Shown: positions 1 to 7,028 of the stretch, piece after piece
Position numbering within the stretch: the stretch's first letter is position 1
How the letters are laid out: each line of letters starts with the position of its first letter
Origin: DAOMFM01 sp035429825
GTDB lineage: Bacteria; Acidobacteriota; Blastocatellia; UBA7656; JADIYM01
Reading direction: 5' to 3'
Length of the DNA: 7,028 nucleotides
Assembly (NCBI GenBank): GCA_044224215.1
Contig: JBGAKX010000188.1
Coordinates: 1-7,028 of the forward strand
Program-made: the position numbers and the translations under genes
The notes under the pieces: model-generated
Seen by the model: only the letters and a program-made list of their open reading frames with translations
Database searches by the model: none
Told to the model about the DNA's origin: nothing

Positions 1-72
1 CGCGTGCGCGGATACGGGAACAATGAACGCCGCAAGCAATGCGACAGCCGCAACGTACCTGATCGAATGCAT
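1..72 (-). CDS. N-terminus of a secreted protein (5' partial, signal peptide only)
   Basis: Reading the minus strand from an ATG at 72-70 gives 24 uninterrupted codons to the window edge: MHSIRYVAAVALLAAFIVPV followed by SAHA. This is a textbook Sec signal peptide, with a short n-region carrying one Arg, a hydrophobic core of about 15 residues, and an A-x-A cleavage site (A-H-A) at residues 22-24. A strong Shine-Dalgarno stretch, GAGGAG (minus strand, 86-81), lies 8 bases before the ATG. Signal peptide and ribosome site together make a real gene start very likely despite the short visible length. The mature protein is outside the window, so its function cannot be stated; it is exported to the periplasm or beyond. 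It is transcribed divergently from the protease gene and shares the 73-460 region with it. The plus-strand reading across the same bases has no such features. Confidence 0.72.
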   Translation of the reverse strand, partial: MHSIRYVAAVALLAAFIVPVSAHA

Positions 73-77
73 TCGCA

Positions 78-86
78 CCTCTCCTC
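78..86 (-). promoter_or_regulatory. Ribosome binding site of the left-edge secreted gene
   Basis: On the minus strand the bases read GAGGAGAGG, followed by five bases (TGCGA) and then the ATG at 72-70. GGAG sits 8 bases from the start codon, an optimal distance. It is the main evidence fixing this start. Confidence 0.7.
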
Positions 87-229
87 GAGTTTCGGGTCCC
101 GGCGATGCCGGTTCACGCGGTTGGTGACCCACGATGACAATTCGTTGCGCGGCAATGCGGTGTATCGGCACGTTTCGCGTGATGGAGTGTCCGACAACGC
201 ATTGCGCGCCCCAGGCATCAGCATGAAAC

Positions 230-275
230 CGCTTCCCGGTTGCCGGCGAAGCGGCATGTACCAATCCGGGAAGTG
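230..275. repeat. Nested inverted repeat (possible structured RNA leader)
   Basis: CTTCCCGG at 232-239 is perfectly complementary to CCGGGAAG at 266-273. A G-U pair (231/274) and a C-G pair (230/275) extend the stem if the plus strand is transcribed. Nested inside is a second hairpin, TGCCG (241-245) and CGGCA (252-256) around a six-base loop. The result is a long stem with an internal asymmetric loop. No T-run follows, so it is not a typical intrinsic terminator. Whether it is transcribed is unknown. Confidence 0.4.
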
Positions 276-286
276 CCCCACACGCG

Positions 287-299
287 TATCAGTCTGATA
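287..299. promoter_or_regulatory. 13-base palindrome, candidate operator
   Basis: TATCAGTCTGATA is a perfect inverted repeat with 6-bp arms around one central base. It is AT-richer than its surroundings. It lies between the two divergent starts, 161 bases before the protease ATG and 214 bases beyond the left gene's start. The size and symmetry suit a dimeric regulator, but no regulator gene is in the window and the site may be chance. Confidence 0.35.
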
Positions 300-308
300 A
301 CAACCGGC

Positions 309-325
309 CGAGGGACAAGCCCTCG
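309..325. repeat. GC-rich 6-bp hairpin
   Basis: CGAGGG (309-314) and CCCTCG (320-325) pair around the loop ACAAG. A competing pairing, GCCGA (307-311) with TCGGC (328-332), shares bases with it. No T-tract follows on the plus strand, so an intrinsic terminator is unlikely. It may be part of the protease leader RNA. Confidence 0.35.
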
Positions 326-426
326 TGTCGGCTACGGATTCCTCTCCAGCGAGACCGATCGGCGGATTCTGTGGCATCATCATGCCTTCGACAGATCCCG
401 CATCGACCTCCTCCCCCATTCCTGAA

Positions 427-452
427 TCACGACATGCGGCGTCGTGAAGGAG
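427..452 (+). promoter_or_regulatory. Shine-Dalgarno of the protease gene with an abutting hairpin
   Basis: AAGGAG at 447-452 lies 8 bases before the ATG at 461 and decides that start. Immediately upstream, TCACGAC (427-433) pairs with GTCGTGA (441-447) around a seven-base loop. The last base of the stem is therefore the first A of the Shine-Dalgarno. If the leader is transcribed, this 7-bp stem could limit ribosome access. The in-frame ATG at 434, a rival start, lies in the loop and has no ribosome site of its own. Confidence 0.55.
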
Positions 453-460
453 AACAGAAT

Positions 461-2593
461 ATGCCGTCTGGCACCCAGCGTTTCGACCGTTCGCGCGGTG
501 TGTTCGTCGTGCCCTCCATGCTCGCCGTCGCGGTCGTCGTCCTCGGCCTGTCCGTGTCCGGCAGCGCGGCGTCGCGCCTTCGGCCCCAGCAGCCGGCCGT
601 TCAGCAGCTGCAGGCTCCAGCGCAGCAGGACGCTGCCGGCGCGCCCGTCCCCGAGGTATCCGCACCGCCTCTCGACGGCGCGACGCTCGCGCCCGCCGCG
701 CGCTCCGCTCAGGACGACGGCGACGCCGTGCCGCTGCTCAACGGGCCGCGTCTCTCGATGAAGCCGGTTGGCGAGCTCCCGTCAGCGTTCGAGGCCGAGT
801 CCGCACGTGTCGCGGGCGTCGCGACGTGGAACCGTCAGCACCCGGAACTCCTGAAAGAGGGCTTCACACGACCGCTTGCCGGCGCGCGTACCGTCACGAT
901 CGATTCGGCAACGCTCGACGCGGCGAAAGCCCGCGAATCCCTTGCGGGGGGCGCGCTTGCGGAGTCGGACGCCGGCTCGGTCGTCTGGACCGGTCTTGTC
1001 CGGGTCGGCGCCGCGTATCGCGTTCGGCTGCACCTCACCGACGTCGATCTGCCGAAGGGAACGCGGATCTGGGTCTACGGCGCCGATGGCGTTGCGCGCG
1101 GACCCGTCGGGCGCGACAGCGTGTCGCCCGAGCACGAGCTCTGGTGTCCGAGCATCGAGAGCGAGAGCGTCTGGATCGAGGTGCATGTGCCCGCGGCGCG
1201 GCTCGAGGCCGGCGGCCGCTGCTCGTTCGTCGTTTCGTCCGTGGTGGAGATGTTCCGCATCGACGACACCGGCGCACCGGTCGCACCCGCGCCGAACACG
1301 AGCAAGGTGAGCGGCACGCGCGACAACAGCTGTCTGACCGACATCAGCTGCGTGTCGAACTCGACAGCCATACAGAACGCCAGCCGCGCGATCGGCCGCA
1401 TGGCATTCGTGAGCGGCGGTGATTCGTACGTGTGCACGGGCGGGCTGCTCAACGACCAGGCGGGTGATGGCACGCCGTACTTTCTGACGGCGCACCACTG
1501 CCTTGAAACCCAGTCGGAGGTTTCGAGCCTCGAGATCTTCTTCGACTACCGGTCGTCGACGTGCAACGGCTCGGGGCCGTCAAATCCCCCGGCGAGCTTT
1601 GGAGGCACCCTGCTCGCCACGAGCGCCAACAGCGACTTCACGTTCATCCGGCTCGGCGCAGTCCCGGCTGGTCGTTGGTTCATGGGCTGGACCACCGCGT
1701 CGCCCGGCAGCGCGACGCTCGAGCGCGTGTCGAATCCGGGCGGAGACCTGCAGGTCTACTCGACGACGCGGGGAATCACGCCGAACGGGACGTGCAGCGG
1801 GCTGCCGAACTCGAATTTTCTCTACCAGGACAAGACGTTTGGGGGCATTGCGGGCGGCAGTTCGGGTTCGCCGTTGTGGATGGGGAACACGGTCGTCGTC
1901 GGGCAGCTCTTTGGCCAGTGCGGCAGCAACCCGGGCGACAACTGCGATCTGAACCAGAACGTCGTCGACGGCCGCTTTTCGGCGACGTTTCCTGCAATCA
2001 GCCAGTACCTGCAGGGCGACGGCGGCGGCGGCGGGACGTTGCCGGGGACTCCGACGAGCCTTGTCGCAACCGCGTCCGGCGGCACGCGCGTGGATCTCGA
2101 CTGGACGGACAACACGACGGTTGACGTCGTCTTCAAGGTCGAGCGCCGGTTGGCCGGAGGAACCTACGCGATCATCGGCACGACGGCATTGAACGTGTCG
2201 ACGTACACCGACACCACGGTGAGCCCCGGCCAGGACTACTTCTACCGCGTCCGGGCGCTTGCCACGCCGGGCGGGCAGTACACGGCGTATTCGAACGAGG
2301 CCGAGGTGATGACCACCGCCGGCGGACCTTCGGCGCCGACCAACCTCTTTGCCGAGCGGATCAAGAAGCGGAAGATCACGATCGCGTGGACCGACACGTC
2401 GAACAACGAAGACGACTTTGAGGTGCTGATAAGTAACGGATCGTCGTTCGTGTCGCTCGGCTTCGTCAGTGCCAATTCGACGGGCGCCATCGTCACTGGC
2501 CTTTCGCGCCGGACGACGTATGTGTTCGGCGTGCGCGCATGCAATTCGTCGGGCTGCTCCGCGATCTCACAGCTGAGTGCCACGACCCGGTAG
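461..2593 (+). CDS. Secreted lysyl-endopeptidase-like serine protease with two C-terminal FnIII domains
   Basis: A 710-residue exported trypsin-fold protease, probably made as a zymogen and acting outside the cell. Residues 1 to about 37 form a signal peptide; about 42-88 is a Q/A/P-rich linker; about 170-262 looks like a beta-rich propeptide domain. The catalytic domain spans about 283-518, with His346 (TAHHC), Asp392 (SDFTFIRL) and Ser468 (GGSSGSPL). Its layout follows Achromobacter protease I. Cys291/297/325/347/368/487 match that enzyme's three disulfides (6-216, 12-80, 36-58), with identical 6- and 22-residue spacings. Cys445 and Cys495 are extra. A Gly5 linker (521-525) leads to FnIII domains at about 528-618 (Trp548, YFYRVRA) and 625-710 (Trp643, YVFGVRAC). 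The start at 461 is chosen for its AAGGAG and the signal peptide; in-frame starts at 371 and 434 lack ribosome sites. The residues that set Lys specificity in protease I seem replaced, so the substrate is uncertain. The catalytic call is firm; specificity is not. Confidence 0.93.
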   Translation: MPSGTQRFDRSRGVFVVPSMLAVAVVVLGLSVSGSAASRLRPQQPAVQQLQAPAQQDAAGAPVPEVSAPPLDGATLAPAARSAQDDGDAVPLLNGPRLSMKPVGELPSAFEAESARVAGVATWNRQHPELLKEGFTRPLAGARTVTIDSATLDAAKARESLAGGALAESDAGSVVWTGLVRVGAAYRVRLHLTDVDLPKGTRIWVYGADGVARGPVGRDSVSPEHELWCPSIESESVWIEVHVPAARLEAGGRCSFVVSSVVEMFRIDDTGAPVAPAPNTSKVSGTRDNSCLTDISCVSNSTAIQNASRAIGRMAFVSGGDSYVCTGGLLNDQAGDGTPYFLTAHHCLETQSEVSSLEIFFDYRSSTCNGSGPSNPPASFGGTLLATSANSDFTFIRLGAVPAGRWFMGWTTASPGSATLERVSNPGGDLQVYSTTRGITPNGTCSGLPNSNFLYQDKTFGGIAGGSSGSPLWMGNTVVVGQLFGQCGSNPGDNCDLNQNVVDGRFSATFPAISQYLQGDGGGGGTLPGTPTSLVATASGGTRVDLDWTDNTTVDVVFKVERRLAGGTYAIIGTTALNVSTYTDTTVSPGQDYFYRVRALATPGGQYTAYSNEAEVMTTAGGPSAPTNLFAERIKKRKITIAWTDTSNNEDDFEVLISNGSSFVSLGFVSANSTGAIVTGLSRRTTYVFGVRACNSSGCSAISQLSATTR

Positions 2594-2617
2594 CCGGGAA
2601 TCGCCTGAGGATAGCGG

Positions 2618-3664
2618 TTACTTCGGCGCGAACACGATGATCTTGAACGTTCCCGCAACGACGGCCGGCCGTGCACGCGGCTGGCCGGCGGCGGGCTCCG
2701 GGGCCGGCTTGAACTCGGCGGTTGCAAGGTAGATCTGGTGTGTGCGCGTGTCGAGCGTCATCGTCCGGGCGCCCGGCCCGGTGGCAAGCGTTTGAACCAC
2801 CCGATACGAGTCGGGGGTGAGTTGGTCGGAAATCGTGACCGTGCCGTCAGAGCACGACGCAAAGACCAGGTGCAGCTTGGCGTCGTACCGGCATGCGTCG
2901 ACGCCCTTCCCGATCGGCCACGTCGCGACGACCTTCCCGCTCGTCGAATCGAGCGCGATGACGTGGCCGTTCCGGCATCCCGAAAACAGGCGATGGTGGT
3001 CGAGATCGATCGCGAGACCGGTGGGCGTCTCGCCGGGCGCGAGCGGCCAGCGCGCGACAACGGTGTTCGTCTTTTCGTCGATCGCGACGACCTCGTTCTT
3101 GTCTTCGAGGTTGTTGTAGATGCGGCCCGCCATCGGGTCTTCGACGGCGAACTCAGGCGCGCCACCGAGAGCGACCGTCGCGACGACCTTTGAGGTCTTG
3201 GGGTCGATCACCGACGCGCAGTTGCCGTCGCCACAGAAGGCGTAGACGTGCTTCGAAGCGGACGCGTAGAGGATTGCGTCGGGCCCCTCGGCGACGTCGA
3301 TCTTTGACACGGTCTTGAGCGTCTTGAGATCCACGACGCTGACCTTGTTCTCGCGGCCGTTCGTCGTGAATCCAAGACCGACTCCGGGCGCGATCGCGAA
3401 GCCGTGCGCACCCGGTGTGTCGGCAATCGTGCCGACGACTGCGTTCGATTTCGTGTCGATTACGGCATACGAGGTCGAATGCGAGACGTACAGACGCGAT
3501 GTCTGCTCGTCGAGCGTGAGGTAGTCCCAGCCCCCTTCACCGCCGACGGCAACCTCGCAAACCTTTGCGTACGTCGGAGCGGCGTGCGAGTCCCGCGCCG
3601 TCGCAGGGCCGCAGACGGCCATCGATACGAACGCCAATGCGAGAACCTGTCTCGTGGTCACCAT
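2618..3664 (-). CDS. Secreted YVTN/YncE-type beta-propeller protein
   Basis: A 348-residue protein with a Sec signal peptide (residues 1 to about 23: basic start, hydrophobic core, A-T-A near the cleavage site). The rest is a repeat protein. Strand motifs recur about every 42 residues: YAVIDTKSNAVVGTI (66-80), VSVVDLKTLKTVSKI (108-122), ASVIDPKTSKVVATV (150-164), VVAIDEKTNTVVARW (192-206), VIALDSTSGKVVATW (235-249), and a weaker one near 276-293. This is the YVTN beta-propeller pattern, with six or seven blades, the last probably closed by the C-terminal strand KIIVFAPK. No catalytic motif is visible, and the family generally acts in binding or remains unassigned. Proline/alanine-rich residues about 311-335 form an insertion before the last strand. 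The ATG at 3664 has AAGGA six bases upstream. The gene begins 32 bases after the UPF0182 stop on the same strand, so they are probably cotranscribed. Its own stop is 24 bases from the converging protease stop. Confidence 0.9.
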   Translation of the reverse strand: MVTTRQVLALAFVSMAVCGPATARDSHAAPTYAKVCEVAVGGEGGWDYLTLDEQTSRLYVSHSTSYAVIDTKSNAVVGTIADTPGAHGFAIAPGVGLGFTTNGRENKVSVVDLKTLKTVSKIDVAEGPDAILYASASKHVYAFCGDGNCASVIDPKTSKVVATVALGGAPEFAVEDPMAGRIYNNLEDKNEVVAIDEKTNTVVARWPLAPGETPTGLAIDLDHHRLFSGCRNGHVIALDSTSGKVVATWPIGKGVDACRYDAKLHLVFASCSDGTVTISDQLTPDSYRVVQTLATGPGARTMTLDTRTHQIYLATAEFKPAPEPAAGQPRARPAVVAGTFKIIVFAPK

Positions 3665-3670
3665 GACGTG

Positions 3671-3675
3671 TCCTT
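3671..3675 (-). promoter_or_regulatory. Ribosome binding site of the beta-propeller gene
   Basis: The minus strand reads AAGGA (3675-3671), then six bases, then the ATG at 3664. It lies in the 32-base gap after the UPF0182 stop codon, which supports independent translation initiation within a shared transcript. Confidence 0.65.
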
Positions 3676-3696
3676 ATGTCGCATGATTTCGTGCGG

Positions 3697-6492
<2,796 letters not shown>

Positions 6493-6509
6493 GGATTTGG
6501 CCTGCCAGA

Positions 6510-6546
6510 ACCATACGCGACCTGACTCAGTTCGGCCACGTATGGT
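6510..6546. promoter_or_regulatory. Inverted repeat in a divergent promoter region, candidate operator
   Basis: ACCATACG (6510-6517) and CGTATGGT (6539-6546) are perfect 8-bp inverted arms separated by 21 bases. A smaller palindrome, CTGACTCAG (6522-6530), lies between them. The element sits between the start of the UPF0182 gene and the right-edge gene, where both promoters must lie. Arm centres are about 29 bases apart, nearly three helical turns, so two bound subunits would face the same side of the DNA. No regulator is visible here. Function is inferred from symmetry and position only. Confidence 0.4.
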
Positions 6547-6580
6547 GGCACCAATCCCCCGTCACAGGCTAAGGTACGCG

Positions 6581-7028
6581 GTGCGTGATCGGATCAACGG
6601 GTTCAATCTGTGCGGGGGCGGGTGCGTGACACGCGTCGATGCGGCACACACGTACCGCGGTGCGGATGACGTCTGTCTCGTCACGACGTTCTTCAATCCG
6701 GCCGGCTTCCGGAGCAGGAAGGCGATGTACGACGCGTTCGCCCAGCGCGCCGATGCCGGTAACGTACGTCTGATAACAATTGAGTGTGTCTTCAACTCCT
6801 CCGACTTCGAACTCCCCGAGTCCACTGGCGTCCTGCGCATTCACGCACGCGATGCGATGTGGCAGAAGGAGCGCTTGATCAATGCCGCATTGGCTCGCCT
6901 GCCCCGGCCGTGCACCAAGGTGGTCTGGATCGACTGCGACGTGATGTTCGAGAACGCGGACTGGGTCGCCGACACCTCGCGCTTGCTGGACCGCCATTCG
7001 CTCGTCCAACCGTTTGAGACGGCATACT
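6581..7028 (+). CDS. Possible GT-A-like glycosyltransferase (3' partial)
   Basis: The frame is open to the window edge, giving about 149 residues from a GTG at 6581. After a short Gly/Cys-rich start it reads DDVCLVTTFFNPAGFRSRKA, then LITIECVFNSSDFELPE, then DAMWQKERLINAALARLP and KVVWIDCDVMFENADWV. Alternating beta strands and helices ending in a DxD-like motif (Asp118-Cys-Asp120) after a hydrophobic strand resemble the nucleotide-sugar-binding half of a GT-A glycosyltransferase. I cannot assign a named family. Start choice: GTG 6581 has AAGG six bases upstream; an in-frame ATG at 6542 lacks a ribosome site and lies inside the inverted repeat; GTG 6626 is also possible. It is divergent from the UPF0182 gene. 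The coding call is fairly firm; the enzyme class is inference. Confidence 0.7.
   Translation, partial: MRDRINGFNLCGGGCVTRVDAAHTYRGADDVCLVTTFFNPAGFRSRKAMYDAFAQRADAGNVRLITIECVFNSSDFELPESTGVLRIHARDAMWQKERLINAALARLPRPCTKVVWIDCDVMFENADWVADTSRLLDRHSLVQPFETAY

Larger units (their letters stand above)
73..460. other. Divergent intergenic region with several inverted repeats
   Basis: This 388-base stretch separates two divergent starts, so it should hold the promoters of both genes. I find no convincing protein gene in it; the short open frames across it lack ribosome sites and recognisable composition. No clear sigma-70 -35/-10 pair stands out on either strand. It does contain inverted repeats: GCAATGCG at 152-159 with CGCATTGC at 198-205; a nested stem at 230-275; a 13-base palindrome at 287-299; a 6-bp hairpin at 309-325; a 5-bp hairpin at 373-386; and a 7-bp hairpin touching the protease Shine-Dalgarno at 427-447. 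I could not match this to a named riboswitch class. A long 5' leader or a pair of operators is possible. Confidence 0.6.

Noticed and set aside
4..297. A 97-codon plus-strand open frame at the left edge
   Set aside because: It overlaps a minus-strand start with a strong ribosome site and signal peptide. The plus-strand translation is Arg/Ser-rich with no features, and it runs through the inverted repeats.
292..303. The 12-mer GTCTGATAACAA occurs here and again at 6768-6779
   Set aside because: About one or two shared 12-mers are expected by chance in a 7 kb window. The second copy is in coding sequence (VRLITI) and lacks the palindrome partner.
309..345. Possible cyclic-di-GMP or other known riboswitch in the protease leader
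   Set aside because: The conserved bases I would expect for such a class are not present. Only generic hairpins can be supported.
355..362. 8-base palindrome CCGATCGG
   Set aside because: It is a short GC-rich self-complementary word with no further symmetry around it, and expected by chance.
782..1498. A 238-codon minus-strand open frame inside the protease gene
   Set aside because: It is antisense to the protease propeptide and catalytic domain, which have clear family motifs. Its translation is Arg/Ala-rich without recognisable features.
2586..2598. CCCGG-TAG-CCGGG hairpin straddling the protease stop codon, considered as a terminator
   Set aside because: The stem is only 5 bp with a 3-base loop and no T-tract on either strand. 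No convincing intrinsic terminator is visible in the 24-base convergent gap.
6569..7009. A 146-codon minus-strand open frame at the right edge
   Set aside because: It is antisense to the more coherent plus-strand frame with alternating strands and helices and a DxD-like motif. The minus-strand product lacks features.

Overview
This is a GC-rich bacterial chromosomal window with five protein-coding genes: three complete and one cut at each edge. No rRNA, tRNA, CRISPR array, insertion sequence or phage gene was seen. High GC, a secreted trypsin-fold protease ending in fibronectin type III domains, a YVTN-type beta-propeller and a UPF0182 membrane protein together suggest a soil-type Gram-negative lineage. 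Acidobacteriota (Vicinamibacteria-like) is my best guess, with Myxococcota as an alternative. This taxonomic guess is inference; no marker gene is present.

Layout. At the left edge a minus-strand gene starts at 72 and leaves the window after 24 codons, all of them a classic Sec signal peptide. A 388-base divergent intergenic region (73-460) follows and carries several inverted repeats. Next is a plus-strand gene (461-2593) for a secreted serine endopeptidase of the lysyl-endopeptidase (Achromobacter protease I) type with two C-terminal FnIII domains. It converges, with only 24 bases between stop codons, on a minus-strand pair. The upstream member of that pair is a 931-residue UPF0182 membrane protein (6492-3697). 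The downstream member, 32 bases later, is a secreted 348-residue beta-propeller (3664-2618). A short divergent region with an 8-bp inverted repeat (6510-6546) separates the pair from a plus-strand gene running off the right edge. That last gene encodes a protein with a DxD-like motif and is possibly a GT-A-type glycosyltransferase.

How the genes relate. At least three of the five products are exported (two complete, plus the truncated left-edge one), and a fourth is an integral membrane protein with a large non-membrane domain, so the window is mainly about the cell envelope and exterior. The UPF0182 and propeller genes are probably one operon; the others have their own upstream regions. I see no evidence of a defence or mobile system. 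The points most worth following up are the protease's altered specificity residues, the structured leader in front of it, and the two divergent control regions.
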